A stretch of DNA of 64,000 nt from Rhodococcoides fascians A44A (GCF_000760735.1 NZ_JMEX01000005.1:1270592-1334591); one strand, 5' to 3'. Shown: positions 1-8,650, numbered from the stretch's first letter. The notes: a model not told the origin generated them from the sequence alone. Numbers and translations: made by a program.

Positions 1-1
1 G

Positions 2-88
2 ATCGTGGAGGGGACACTCATCGAGGACCGGGGCCGCGATCGCGGCCAGATCGACGGCACGCCGGAAGACGGCGGCCCGGTCGAGTAG
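2..88 (+). CDS. C-terminal end of an upstream gene (partial)
   Basis: An open frame enters from the left edge and stops at TAG 86-88. The visible 28 residues are hydrophilic and rich in Asp, Glu and Gly, and begin IVEGTLIEDRGRDRG. That resembles the charged tail after the membrane part of FxsA-like proteins (V/I-E-G-x-V/I-x-D), but too little is present to name it. It converges on the methyltransferase gene, whose stop lies 9 bp further on. Confidence 0.35.
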   Translation: MVEGTLIEDRGRDRGQIDGTPEDGGPVE

Positions 89-97
89 ACGAGCTGG

Positions 98-1219
98 TCA
101 GACGACCGACCGGGTGACGGTGAATTTTGCGTTCTTCCCCGCCACCGCGGTCGGTCCCACCGCGTCGGCCAGTGCGCGCCGGTAGTTGAGGTGAGTGTTG
201 TAGACGGTCCACATCTCGCCGTTCGGACGTAACACCCGCCCTGCTGCCTCGAACAACTTCTGGGCGCTGCCGGTGTGCAGGGACGCCCCTTCGTGGAACG
301 GCGGGTTGCACACGATCAGATCGACGGAGGAGTCGGGGAACGTGGAAAGTGCGTCGTCCCGCACGACGTCGATGTCCAGACCGTTCGCCCTCGCGGTCGC
401 AGTCGCCGACGCCACCGCCGCGGCGGATCTGTCGCTTGCGTGGACCCGAGCCTCGCTCCGCGCACGGGCCAGCAGGCAGGCGAGTATCCCGGTTCCGCAG
501 CCGAGGTCGACGATCTGACGAGCACCGGGCAACATCCGGTCCGTGAATTCGGTCAGGAACCGGGTTCCGACGTCGAGCTTCGCCCCGGCGAACACCGCAC
601 CGTGCGCGACGACGGTGAGATCGAGGTCGTCGAGCACCGCGGTCACGGGATAACTTCGAGTCTCGGAAGGGACGGGTTTCGACGCCGTCAGGACGCGAGC
701 TTTCTGTCTGCCCCGGCCCGCGGTGACCGTCCCGAAGGACGATCGGAGCACGGCGTTCATCGCCGGCGCCATGTGCTTGTCCCGGCCACCCGCGAGCACG
801 ACCACCCCCGGATCGGCGTGGGCGGCGATCGCCTCGGCGATCTCGGTCAGTTCTGCGAGGCTGCGCGGCAACTGCATCAGCACCAGGTCCGCGCCGCTGA
901 GCAACGACTGGTCCAACGCGTGGTGAGTGTGCGCCCCGGACATGCCCGCCGAGGTCGCATTACGATCGAGTGCGAGTTCGCCCGTGTACGAATCCTGGTG
1001 GACGCGAATGCCGGTCACGCCGTACTGCACCTGCAGTCCGAGCGTGAGCGCGCCGTAGCGATCACCGATCACCGTGATCCGTCGGGCGGCCACGTCCGAA
1101 ACCGATTCGCCTACCGTGTCGAGCAGAAGCCGGTCCGCGGCGTCGACGGCAAAGAGGTTGACGGCCTCCGCGTCGGGGCGGCGACGGAGTCCGGACAGGA
1201 CAGTTTCGAGATCGGGCAC
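98..1219 (-). CDS. class I SAM-dependent methyltransferase (RlmG/RsmC type)
   Basis: A 373-residue protein with the two-part layout of RlmG/RsmC 23S/16S rRNA guanine-N2 methyltransferases. The N-terminal half is a degenerate methyltransferase-like domain. The C-terminal half has the SAM-binding motif VDLGCGTG at about residues 237-244 and the catalytic NPPF at about 305-308, the signature of enzymes that methylate an exocyclic amino group. The length fits the family. The start is a GTG. The exact rRNA target cannot be read from the sequence, so RNA methylation is inferred from the NPPF motif and architecture. Confidence 0.8.
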   Translation of the reverse strand: MPDLETVLSGLRRRPDAEAVNLFAVDAADRLLLDTVGESVSDVAARRITVIGDRYGALTLGLQVQYGVTGIRVHQDSYTGELALDRNATSAGMSGAHTHHALDQSLLSGADLVLMQLPRSLAELTEIAEAIAAHADPGVVVLAGGRDKHMAPAMNAVLRSSFGTVTAGRGRQKARVLTASKPVPSETRSYPVTAVLDDLDLTVVAHGAVFAGAKLDVGTRFLTEFTDRMLPGARQIVDLGCGTGILACLLARARSEARVHASDRSAAAVASATATARANGLDIDVVRDDALSTFPDSSVDLIVCNPPFHEGASLHTGSAQKLFEAAGRVLRPNGEMWTVYNTHLNYRRALADAVGPTAVAGKNAKFTVTRSVV

Positions 1220-1341
1220 GACGCCCAGTCTCCCACCCCTCGACGTCGCTTTCCAAAAACGTTGGCGGTCAATATTTTTCTCGCGTGCTGCTCAGCGCGT
1301 CCAGGTGGCGTTTTCCCTCGAACGGGGGCATGCTTCATAAG

Positions 1342-1479
1342 ATGGAACCGAATATCAAGATCGAGGCTCTTTTCAGCCACGCTGACAAAACTGCCGCCGA
1401 ATCCACGTCCGAGAACAGCAAGCCCGCCGTGTACACGCCTCTGTTCAGCGGAGAAGCCGGGTCAGGCCAGATAGCGTAG
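1342..1479 (+). CDS. small hypothetical protein (45 aa)
   Basis: An ATG-started frame of 45 codons, beginning MEPNIKIEALFSHADK and ending in TAG. It lies in the gap between the methyltransferase start and the convergent peroxiredoxin, overlapping the latter's 3' end by 18 bp. The composition is protein-like (mixed charged and hydrophobic residues) rather than the Arg/Pro-rich look of out-of-frame sequence here. No family is recognised and the ribosome site is weak, so this is a tentative call. Confidence 0.4.
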   Translation: MEPNIKIEALFSHADKTAAESTSENSKPAVYTPLFSGEAGSGQIA

Positions 1480-1986
1480 GTAGTCCAACGCCTTGTCCGC
1501 GTGCACGTGAGCACGCTCGCTCGTCACCACCAGCCGCACCACCCTGTCGCGATCGATGACGAACGTCGTTCGCTTCACCGACAGGAGCTGACGGAGGATT
1601 CCACGCTTCGCAGCGTGAGACGAACGGTTGGAAATTTCCTGCCGGCGTCGGCGGCGCATGAGCCACCCGCCACGCCTGACTCCGAACTGGCCCGCCACCG
1701 AGGCGTCCGAGTCGGCGAGCAGCGGATAGTCGAAGGAACGCTGCAACGCGAAGTGCGACTGTTTGTCGGTGGTGTCGGTGCTGATCCCGACTCGTTGAGC
1801 CCCCAGGGCCTCGAACGACCGGCCCAGATCCCGGAAGTGGCAGGCCTCGGCCGTGCAGACCGGACTGGACGCCGCAGGATAGAAGAACAGCACCACCGGG
1901 CCCCTGGCCAGCAACTCACCGAGGGACCGCACATTCCCCTCGTGATCCGGTAGCCGAAAATCCGGCGCCGTTTGTCCAGTACGCAT
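1462..1986 (-). CDS. peroxiredoxin, BCP/PrxQ type
   Basis: A 174-residue AhpC/TSA-family thiol peroxidase that would reduce hydroperoxides using thioredoxin. The fold starts at GQTAPDFRLPDHEG. The peroxidatic Cys44 and resolving Cys49 are in SPVCTAEAC, the five-residue spacing of atypical 2-Cys PrxQ/BCP enzymes. The usual Thr three residues before the catalytic Cys is replaced by Ser (SSPVC). Residues about 103-140 hold an Arg-rich insertion (GGWLMRRRRRQE) before the conserved TTFVIDRD strand. It is a single gene between convergent and tandem neighbours. Confidence 0.85.
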   Translation of the reverse strand: MRTGQTAPDFRLPDHEGNVRSLGELLARGPVVLFFYPAASSPVCTAEACHFRDLGRSFEALGAQRVGISTDTTDKQSHFALQRSFDYPLLADSDASVAGQFGVRRGGWLMRRRRRQEISNRSSHAAKRGILRQLLSVKRTTFVIDRDRVVRLVVTSERAHVHADKALDYLRYLA

Positions 1987-2009
1987 GCTGGACAGGGTAC
2001 GTGTCCGAT

Positions 2010-2816
2010 TCAGTCCGTCGGGACGAGCAGTGAAGATTTCAACCGTTCGACCTGGTCGACGCCTATTCCGAGCTCGCTCAGATATCCGTCGAACGATCCG
2101 TAGAGCTCGTCGACGACGCTCAGCCCGTGTCGGTAGTACTCCTCGGTGACACCGAGGACGGCGTTGGACAGAAACACCGAGCTGCCATCGCTCGTGCTCT
2201 CGCGGCCCTGCCCGTCACCGTCCGACCAGATGTCGGACAGGTGCGCGCGCAGCGGAGCGATTGCCGCATTGCTGGCCAGGTAGTCGGTCAGGATGTCCTG
2301 TTCGAGCACCCCCGCCGCGCGCAGGACCGTCGCTATCGTCCATCCGGCGCGATCCTTGCCCGCAGCGCAGTGCACGAGAACGCCACCACTGCCGTCCGAG
2401 ACCGCGTCGACGACGCGACGGATGGCCACCTTCGCCCCGGCGAGCGAGGGAAACGACGTGTAGGCGCGCATCATGTACTGCAACTGCGCATCGGCGTCGA
2501 CGACGTTGCCGAGCTCGTGCGGGGCGCGTTCACCCTTGTGGTTCTCGTACGGAGTGCTGTGCACCCGGACCGAGGACGGCACGCGATCACGACCGGCGCG
2601 GTCGATCTCGGACTGCCCACGAAGATCCACCACGTGGCGCACTCCGGTACGGACGAGCATGTTCTCGCCCTCGGAATCCAGCCGGCTCAGCTCGGAGGAT
2701 CGAAACAACCGGCCTCGCCGAACCTCGCGACCGTCGGCCGTCCGAGCGCCCCCGACATCGCGGAAGTTCCACGCTCCGGACAGTCGGAACTGGTCGGTCG
2801 ATTCGATACTGGCCAT
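2010..2816 (-). CDS. protein tyrosine/dual phosphatase, PtpB-like
   Basis: A 268-residue protein of the Y_phosphatase3 family, which includes the secreted Mycobacterium tuberculosis PtpB. The N-terminus has the family signature SGAWNFRDVGG (about residues 13-23). The catalytic P-loop is VHCAAGKDRAGW, with nucleophile Cys150 and phosphate-binding Arg156. The Lys and Asp inside the loop are typical of the PtpB-type triple-specificity subgroup (pTyr, pSer/Thr, phosphoinositide). There is no signal peptide. The nearest downstream gene on the strand is the peroxiredoxin, 24 bp away, so co-transcription is possible. Confidence 0.85.
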   Translation of the reverse strand: MASIESTDQFRLSGAWNFRDVGGARTADGREVRRGRLFRSSELSRLDSEGENMLVRTGVRHVVDLRGQSEIDRAGRDRVPSSVRVHSTPYENHKGERAPHELGNVVDADAQLQYMMRAYTSFPSLAGAKVAIRRVVDAVSDGSGGVLVHCAAGKDRAGWTIATVLRAAGVLEQDILTDYLASNAAIAPLRAHLSDIWSDGDGQGRESTSDGSSVFLSNAVLGVTEEYYRHGLSVVDELYGSFDGYLSELGIGVDQVERLKSSLLVPTD

Positions 2817-2904
2817 GAACGCACACTAGCCACGAGGCGATGATCCGCGATCTGCCGGGGCGCCTTCGCACGCACGGAACGGTCGTCGCCACTACCGTGA
2901 ATCC

Positions 2905-3468
2905 ATGACCGATTTCGACCGCACCGACGCCCGCCTTCTGCTCGCCCTGTGCGCGAAACCGCGTGCTACCGGCGTCGAACTCGCCGGAGATCTCGGTCTT
3001 TCTCGCAACACCGTGCAAGCTCGACTCACCCGGTGGGAGGACAAGGAGGCCCTGACGCCCATCGATCACCGAGTTCGGCCGCGCAGTCTCGGCTACGCCT
3101 TGCAGGCCTTCGTCACCACGAGGGTCGATCAGCATCGACTCGCAGAAGTCACCGACCATCTGGGAACCATTCCGGAGGTGCTCGAGGTGTTCGGACTCTC
3201 CGGTGCCTCCGACATGCACATCCGGATCGCGGCCGTCGACGCCGACGACCTCTACCGGGTGGCGGGTCTGATCCTGAAGATCCCGGGTGTGGAACGCACC
3301 AACATGTCGATCGCGATGAGCGAGCTCATCCCCTACCGGACCAAGCCGCTGCTCGAGCGGGCTTCCGGCCTCGAACCTACTGCGGGCGTGCGCAGCCGGG
3401 ACGCCGAGAGCCCGGACAGTCGGAATCGGCGCCGCCCCCGACGCGACGCCGACCGACCTCGACCGTAG
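2905..3468 (+). CDS. Lrp/AsnC family transcriptional regulator
   Basis: A 187-residue regulator with an N-terminal winged HTH (about residues 5-60: LLLALCAKPRATGVELAGDL, then LSRNTVQARLTRWE) and a C-terminal RAM ligand-binding domain (about 65-150) that normally binds an amino acid. The last 35 residues are Arg-rich and probably disordered. It converges on the flavin amino-acid monooxygenase gene and is the natural candidate to sense that enzyme's substrate; this is inferred from position only. The start ATG 2905 gives the usual Lrp N-terminus MTDFDRTDARLL. Confidence 0.85.
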   Translation: MTDFDRTDARLLLALCAKPRATGVELAGDLGLSRNTVQARLTRWEDKEALTPIDHRVRPRSLGYALQAFVTTRVDQHRLAEVTDHLGTIPEVLEVFGLSGASDMHIRIAAVDADDLYRVAGLILKIPGVERTNMSIAMSELIPYRTKPLLERASGLEPTAGVRSRDAESPDSRNRRRPRRDADRPRP

Positions 3469-3508
3469 CTCATCACGGGCACAGTCAGGTAGCGCCGAAC
3501 GCGCAACC

Positions 3509-5194
3509 TCAGTGGTCACCGAGCCGCAGCGGGGCAAGCTGTTCGAAGACGTCGCCTGGTCCGGGATTGGTCGCGCGGGAAGATCCGCCGAGATGGTGCA
3601 CGACGCCCCACACCGCGTTGAGGGCCGTTTGGATCGCGCCTTCCGCCCAGCCTGCCGTCCACGAGATGTCGTCGCCGGCAAGGAACAGTCCGCGATGACG
3701 CTCGTCGAAGGAGTCCTGCACGAAATGACCGAACAGGCGCTCCTGGTATCGGTAGTGACCGGGGAGGTTCGCTTTGAACGCGCCCAGGAAGTCGCGTTCG
3801 GTTTCCCACGACACGGTCACCGGATCGCCGACGATGTGGGAGCGGAAGTCGACCCCCGGGTAGATCCCTTCCAACGATCTGAGCACGAGGTTCATTCGTT
3901 CGGTCGGGCCGAGCGCCAGTAGCTTGAGGGAATCGTCGGACCAGGTGTAGGACAGGCAGATCAGACCGGGCTTTCCCTCTCCTTGATCGAGCAGGTACGT
4001 ACCTCGGCTCATGCGGTCGGTCAATGTCATGCTGACGACGTCGCGCCCGGTGTTCGGGTCCTTGTCCTTCCAGAACGGTCGGTCGACGAGCACGAACACC
4101 TTGGTCGACCCCATGTAGTGGGTGCGTTCGATCGCGGTCCAGTGGTCGATCGGTAACAGGTCGTCGTCACATTCGATGGTGGACAGCAACATCCAGCTCT
4201 GTGCGGTCACGATGGCAGCGGGATAGGTGCGCTCGCCGCCGTCCGCGTCACCGACGACTATTTCAGACCCCGTGCGGCGTAACCGCACCACGCGCGGTGA
4301 GGTGCTGCCGTTGTTGAGCGACTCCACCGACGTCCCGCCCGGCCAGTGATCGGACGTCGTCGACGCGCGCCAGAGACCGACCGGAAGTTGTTGCGATCCA
4401 CCGACGATGCCTCGGTGGTGATCGTCGGCAGCGGTGACCACGACTCTCAGTATCTCGAGAATGGAATTGGGGTAGTCGGTGTCCCAGCCACCTGTCCCGA
4501 AACCGACTTGCCCGAACACTTCTCGCAACTCGAAGGACCTGAAGTGTTCGGAGGACGCGAGGAATCCGTAGAACGTCTGGTCGTCGAAGCGCTGCACCAG
4601 CTCGTTCCACAAGGTCTTGATCTCACCGGTGTCGCGAGCGCGGATCGCCCGTTGCAGCGGAACGAGATCCGCGTGGTCCTCGAGCGTGCGCTGCCATGCC
4701 CGCGCCACCTCGCCGAAGACATCGGGCAGATCGTCGAGGCTCTGCGCGTAGTGACTGGTTCCCTTGAGGTCGATGACCGTACTCGGCGTAGCCTCGGCAA
4801 GTGGGTTGGGAAACGGCTCGGTCTGCAGTCCGAGCACGTCGAGGTAATGAAACAGCGTCGTGGACGACGGCGGGAATCTCATGGCGCCCATCTCGGCCAC
4901 CACCCCGGGATGGCCGTCGAACGGAATGGACCGCATGCGTCCACCGATTCGATCCGATTCGTAGACAACCGGCTTCAAGCCCAACTTGGTGAGCTCGTAC
5001 GCCGCCACCATGCCGGCCAGTCCCCCGCCGATGACGGCGACCTCGCTGCCGAGCGCCGAGGCGGGCACCTCGCCCAGCCCGTCCGCATGCGCGACGTAGT
5101 CGTCGTAGGCAAAGGGAAAGTCGGGACCGAACATCGTCAACGGACGCTCGTCCGAGTCGGCGGACGTACTGTCCGGCGTCACCGGCGTGGTCAT
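3509..5194 (-). CDS. davB: flavin-dependent amino-acid 2-monooxygenase (lysine/arginine 2-monooxygenase, DavB-like)
   Basis: A 561-residue FAD amine-oxidase-fold enzyme. The dinucleotide motif is VIGGGLAGMVAAYE (about 54-67). Segments FGPDFPFAYDD, LGLKPVVYES, EVFGQVGFGTGGWD, RPFWKDKDP and NPGPGDVF follow Pseudomonas L-lysine 2-monooxygenase DavB closely. Such enzymes decarboxylate and oxygenate a basic L-amino acid to the amide one carbon shorter. Asp240, in GGWDTD, corresponds to the Asp that holds the substrate amino group in the lysine enzyme; the nearby Cys of that enzyme is Ala here. Start ATG 5194 is chosen over longer frames because it has AAAGGGAA upstream and overlaps the amidase stop (ATGA). 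Lysine or arginine could be the substrate. Confidence 0.88.
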   Translation of the reverse strand: MTTPVTPDSTSADSDERPLTMFGPDFPFAYDDYVAHADGLGEVPASALGSEVAVIGGGLAGMVAAYELTKLGLKPVVYESDRIGGRMRSIPFDGHPGVVAEMGAMRFPPSSTTLFHYLDVLGLQTEPFPNPLAEATPSTVIDLKGTSHYAQSLDDLPDVFGEVARAWQRTLEDHADLVPLQRAIRARDTGEIKTLWNELVQRFDDQTFYGFLASSEHFRSFELREVFGQVGFGTGGWDTDYPNSILEILRVVVTAADDHHRGIVGGSQQLPVGLWRASTTSDHWPGGTSVESLNNGSTSPRVVRLRRTGSEIVVGDADGGERTYPAAIVTAQSWMLLSTIECDDDLLPIDHWTAIERTHYMGSTKVFVLVDRPFWKDKDPNTGRDVVSMTLTDRMSRGTYLLDQGEGKPGLICLSYTWSDDSLKLLALGPTERMNLVLRSLEGIYPGVDFRSHIVGDPVTVSWETERDFLGAFKANLPGHYRYQERLFGHFVQDSFDERHRGLFLAGDDISWTAGWAEGAIQTALNAVWGVVHHLGGSSRATNPGPGDVFEQLAPLRLGDH

Positions 5195-6006
5195 AAAATT
5201 CCCTTTCTGGCATGTAGATACAGGTCCGGTCGACGGTCGGCGAGATGAGTGTTGATCGACCGGGACCGGGCGAGCATCTCCGTATCGATGTCGACCACCA
5301 GGGACTCCTCGCCGCGGCCCGCGCGAGCGAGTTCGCTCCCGTCGGGAGCGATGGCACACGTCAGGCCGCAGTACTGCAGCTCGCTTTCGCGGCCGCATCG
5401 GTTCACGTAGGCCAGGAACATCTGACTCTCGTACGCCCGCGCGGGGACGACGTGGGTGGCGACGACGTCGAACGGCGTCATGAGCCCCGTCGGCACGATC
5501 AGGAATTCGGTGCCGGAATCGGCATGTGCTCGAACGGCTTCCGGGAACTCGACGTCGTAGCAGATCAGCAGACCGCACCTCACTCCGTCCAGGTCGAACT
5601 GCGCGACGAGTCGATCACCGGGGACGAAGTGGCCGCGGTCCAGGTCCCCGAAGAGATGGGTCTTGCGGTAGCGCGCCACGAGCGAACCGTCGGCGCCGAC
5701 CACCTGAACGGAGTTGTACACGACGGATCCGTCTCGTTCGGGATATCCGTAGACGACGGCCACGCCCGTCTCGGACGTGATGCGGGCGACGGCGTCGAAG
5801 ATCGGGCCGTCGGCAGGTTCGGCCCGGGCCGCGACGAGCTCCCCGATGTCGTATCCGCTGATCGACATCTCGGGCGTGACGAGGATGTCGGCCCCTGCAC
5901 GTGACGCACTGTCCGCTGCCCGGCCGACGGCGGCGAGGTTCGCTTCGACGTCACCCGAGAACTCGGGGCCTTGATAGAGCGAGGCACGCAGGGCGGTCTT
6001 GCTCAT
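5191..6006 (-). CDS. davA: nitrilase-superfamily omega-amidase (5-aminovaleramidase / 4-guanidinobutyramidase, DavA-like)
   Basis: A 271-residue carbon-nitrogen hydrolase. The catalytic triad is visible as Glu46 (VTPEMS), Lys115 (YRKTHLFG) and Cys149 (LLICYDVEFPE). Segments YGYPERDG, YRKTHLFGDLDR and YCG match Pseudomonas DavA, which hydrolyses 5-aminovaleramide to 5-aminovalerate. It is the first gene of a two-gene operon: its stop overlaps the monooxygenase ATG by 4 bp, so product amide passes between coupled enzymes. With the ureohydrolase next door the amide may instead be 4-guanidinobutyramide. A divergent promoter must lie in the 107 bp shared with the ureohydrolase gene. Confidence 0.87.
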   Translation of the reverse strand: MSKTALRASLYQGPEFSGDVEANLAAVGRAADSASRAGADILVTPEMSISGYDIGELVAARAEPADGPIFDAVARITSETGVAVVYGYPERDGSVVYNSVQVVGADGSLVARYRKTHLFGDLDRGHFVPGDRLVAQFDLDGVRCGLLICYDVEFPEAVRAHADSGTEFLIVPTGLMTPFDVVATHVVPARAYESQMFLAYVNRCGRESELQYCGLTCAIAPDGSELARAGRGEESLVVDIDTEMLARSRSINTHLADRRPDLYLHARKGIL

Positions 6007-6113
6007 GAATTCTCCTCCCCGAGGTGCTGTCGTCCTGCCCGAGAGCGTACGGAAGTCCGGCGCCCCCGGGAAACATCCGGTGGGACGATCCGAAGTCTGG
6101 CATCGTCAGCGTC

Positions 6114-7073
6114 ATGAGCCCCGAACGACCACCTGTCGGTCCCATCGGTCCGGTCGATGCAACCGTGGTACCCCGGTATGCCGAGCCGACGACGTTCGCG
6201 CGGTTACCGCGGCTCGACGAGGTGTCGCGTGCCGACGTCACGATTCTCGGTGTGCCGTTCGATTCCGGCGTCAGTTATCGGCCGGGCGCTCGGTTCGGTC
6301 CCGGTCACATCCGAGCGTCGTCGAAGTTGCTTCGTCCCTACAACCCCGCGTTGAAGGTCTCCCCGTTCGCAGATCGTCAGGTCGCGGATTTCGGTGACAT
6401 CGGGGTCAATCCGTTCGACATCACCGAAGCCCTTGCCACCGTCGAGTCCGCGGTGACCGGACTGCGACAGGACGGTTCGTCGGTGCTGACGATCGGCGGT
6501 GACCACACGATCGCGCTGCCGATCCTGCGTTCGCTCGCGCGTGACCACGGTCCGTTGGCGGTGCTGCATTTCGACGCGCACCTGGACACGTGGGACACGT
6601 ATTTCGGGGCGCCGTTCACGCATGGGACCCCGTTCCGCCGGGCCAGCGAGGAAGGCTTGATCGACCTCGAGCGCTCACAGCACATCGGGATCCGAGGGCC
6701 GCTCTACAGCGAGCAGGATCTGGAGAACGACCGCATCCTCGGTTTCCAGGTCGTTCGGTCCGACGACTACGAAACCGACGGCGTCGCGAGCATCGTCGAA
6801 CGCATGCGTGCTCGCCTGGACACCGGCCCGGTCTACGTGTCCGTGGACATCGACGTGCTCGATCCTGCACACGCGCCGGGGACGGGGACACCGGAGGCGG
6901 GCGGGCTCACGTCGCGCGAGTTGCTGAACACCCTGCGCGGACTGGTCGGAGTAGACGTGGTCGGTGCGGACATCGTCGAGGTGGCACCCGCATACGACCA
7001 CGCCGAGATCACCGGAATCGCCGCTGCCCACGTCGCGTACGAGCTGTTGTCGGTCCTCGCGGCGAACGCGTGA
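6114..7073 (+). CDS. ureohydrolase (agmatinase / guanidinobutyrase family)
   Basis: A 319-residue arginase/agmatinase-fold enzyme that hydrolyses a guanidino compound to urea and an amine. The two-manganese ligands are visible: His131 (GGDHT), Asp154/His156/Asp158 ([10 protein letters not shown]) and Asp245/Asp247 (SVDIDVLD). The start [10 protein letters not shown] (ATG 6114) is taken because the 30 residues before it look non-coding; no strong ribosome site is visible, so the mRNA may be leaderless. It is divergent from the amidase/monooxygenase operon. Family members act on agmatine, guanidinobutyrate or guanidinopropionate; the neighbours favour 4-guanidinobutyrate, which is inference. 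Confidence 0.85.
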   Translation: MSPERPPVGPIGPVDATVVPRYAEPTTFARLPRLDEVSRADVTILGVPFDSGVSYRPGARFGPGHIRASSKLLRPYNPALKVSPFADRQVADFGDIGVNPFDITEALATVESAVTGLRQDGSSVLTIGGDHTIALPILRSLARDHGPLAVLHFDAHLDTWDTYFGAPFTHGTPFRRASEEGLIDLERSQHIGIRGPLYSEQDLENDRILGFQVVRSDDYETDGVASIVERMRARLDTGPVYVSVDIDVLDPAHAPGTGTPEAGGLTSRELLNTLRGLVGVDVVGADIVEVAPAYDHAEITGIAAAHVAYELLSVLAANA

Positions 7074-7133
7074 TCGGATCACCCGGACGGTCGGCCCGGG
7101 CTGCGTTGCCACCTCGACCAATACGATGACCAG

Positions 7134-8318
7134 GTGGCACACGATCGCGCGATCCCGACGAGCCAAGACCGACGACGCAGCGTCGCCGACCTCGCGGCCG
7201 AGGATGCCGGCGGGCTGTCCACGGAGTTGCTCGGGGATTTTCTGGAGGTCCTGACCTCTGCGGTGTCCGAGGGTCGCACGTTGTCGCGTCGACAGCTGCG
7301 GACTCTGCGCACCCACGGGGACACCGCGGCGCGGCAGGGCGTCGCCCTCCGGGCACTGCTCGATCTGTACCTGTCCTCCGCCTGGCGCCTGTGGCGGGAG
7401 CTTCCTGCGATCGTCGACGCCGACCGAGACCCACAGGCCGTCGTGACGGCCGGTGAGGTGATGCTGCACGCCGTCGACGACGCGGTCGCCGAGCTCGCCG
7501 AAGGATTCCAACTCGCCAGGCGAGTGCTGGTACGTGCGGAGGAGTCGGCCCGGCGTGAATTCGTCGACGACCTGCTGTCCGGTAGCGCGGACATCGCGGG
7601 AGTGATGGGCAGGGCGGAGACGTTCGGTCTGGATCTGACCGGGCCTCATGCGGTCGTGGTCGTCGCGGCCAGTACGCCGTTCACCGACGGTGGCCGGGTC
7701 ATCACCGAGGTGGAACGCGCGGTGGAAGGAAGCAAAGCGGACTCGGAGGTTCTCGTCGCGAGCAAGGAAGGCCGCCTTGTCGTGGTGTTCGCTGCCCCGG
7801 ATCACGCAGCGGTGGAGTACGTCGTCGACCGTGTTCGCGAGGCCACCGAGAGGGTCGATGTCTCGGGGACATGGACCCGGCGGATCGGAGTGGGGCGGAC
7901 GGGGCCCAGCGTGGCCGGTGTCGTGTCGTCGTATCGTGAAGCAGTCGATTCGCTCGACCTCGGCGCGAAGCTGGGCCTGGGCACTGTGGTGGTGGATGCA
8001 CGTGACCTGCTGGTGTACCGGGTGCTGTTGGACGACAAGGCCGCAATCACGGATCTGGTGCACACGGTTCTGACTCCGTTGCTGACTGCACGTGGCGGCG
8101 CAGGCCCCTTGCTCGACACGTTGTTCGCCTTCTTCGGAACAGGCGGAAATTCTGCCTCGACAGCCCGGGCGATGCATTTGTCCGTTCGTGCCGTGACCTA
8201 CCGTCTGGCCCGAGTGGCCGCACTGACCGGCCACGACGTCGGCGATCCGGCCGAACGATTCACCCTGCAGACGGCCGTGTACGGCGCCAGATTGCTCGGG
8301 TGGCCGACGGGGAGCTGA
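7134..8318 (+). CDS. PucR/CdaR-type helix-turn-helix regulator
   Basis: A 394-residue regulator starting at GTG 7134, 60 bp after the ureohydrolase on the same strand. The C-terminal 60 residues are the PucR HTH (STARAMHLSVRAVTYRLARV, ending FTLQTAVYGARLLG). The middle has a GGDEF-like degenerate domain as in CdaR/PucR proteins, and the N-terminal 150 residues are an all-helical sensing region. PucR proteins typically activate nitrogen-compound catabolic genes, so it is probably the local regulator of the ureohydrolase and the monooxygenase operon. The effector is not known. Confidence 0.85.
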   Translation: MAHDRAIPTSQDRRRSVADLAAEDAGGLSTELLGDFLEVLTSAVSEGRTLSRRQLRTLRTHGDTAARQGVALRALLDLYLSSAWRLWRELPAIVDADRDPQAVVTAGEVMLHAVDDAVAELAEGFQLARRVLVRAEESARREFVDDLLSGSADIAGVMGRAETFGLDLTGPHAVVVVAASTPFTDGGRVITEVERAVEGSKADSEVLVASKEGRLVVVFAAPDHAAVEYVVDRVREATERVDVSGTWTRRIGVGRTGPSVAGVVSSYREAVDSLDLGAKLGLGTVVVDARDLLVYRVLLDDKAAITDLVHTVLTPLLTARGGAGPLLDTLFAFFGTGGNSASTARAMHLSVRAVTYRLARVAALTGHDVGDPAERFTLQTAVYGARLLGWPTGS

Positions 8319-8354
8319 GCTCCGGGTCACGTTTGAGCCGAGTCAGCGCCTCTT

Positions 8355-8373
8355 GTTGCCGGGATACGGCAAC
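8355..8373 (+). terminator. short hairpin after the pucR-type gene
   Basis: A perfect 7-bp inverted repeat, GTTGCCG then GGATA then CGGCAAC, lies 36 bp after the regulator stop. There is no T tract, so it may be a weak or factor-assisted terminator, or an mRNA 3' end. Confidence 0.4.
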
Positions 8374-8494
8374 CGAAATCGGTCAAACATGTCCGCGTTC
8401 GGACGATGACTGCCGCAATCGATACAGGCACACTTGAGGAGTCGCGGTCGCAAGCGGCCGCCGAGAACCTTCTATCGACAAGGAGCACCGTTTC

Positions 8495-8650
8495 ATGGCA
8501 TCACTGATTCAGAAACTGCAGGTGTTCGCCCGTAGCCCTCAGGGTAAGAAGCTCATTGCGCAAGGGCGCGCTTTCGCCACCAAACCCGAGAACCAGGCCA
8601 AGCTGAAGAGCCTCGGATCTCGATTCACCAGTAAGGACACTCGCCGATGA
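8495..8650 (+). CDS. 51-residue basic helical protein upstream of terC
   Basis: An ATG frame of 51 codons, missing from longer-ORF lists, with a good ribosome site (AAGGAG, 8 bp ahead). Its product starts MASLIQKLQVFARSPQGKK and is Lys/Arg-rich with a regular helical pattern and no membrane segment. Its stop overlaps the terC start by 4 bp (ATGA), the hallmark of translational coupling, which strongly supports expression. No family is recognised. It may help TerC insertion or function, or bind nucleic acid; neither can be read from the sequence. Confidence 0.75.
   Translation: MASLIQKLQVFARSPQGKKLIAQGRAFATKPENQAKLKSLGSRFTSKDTRR

Noticed and set aside
3509..5578. 689-residue reading of the flavin monooxygenase frame
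   Set aside because: The first 128 residues are Arg-rich out-of-frame sequence over the amidase gene; ATG 5194 has a ribosome site and an ATGA overlap.
3509..6006. Auxin synthesis operon (tryptophan monooxygenase plus indoleacetamide hydrolase)
   Set aside because: The monooxygenase is much closer to lysine 2-monooxygenase along its whole length and the hydrolase is nitrilase-fold (Glu-Lys-Cys), not the amidase-signature IaaH family.
6675..8330. 551-residue ORF antisense to the ureohydrolase and PucR genes
   Set aside because: Shadow of well-supported plus-strand genes; no domain.
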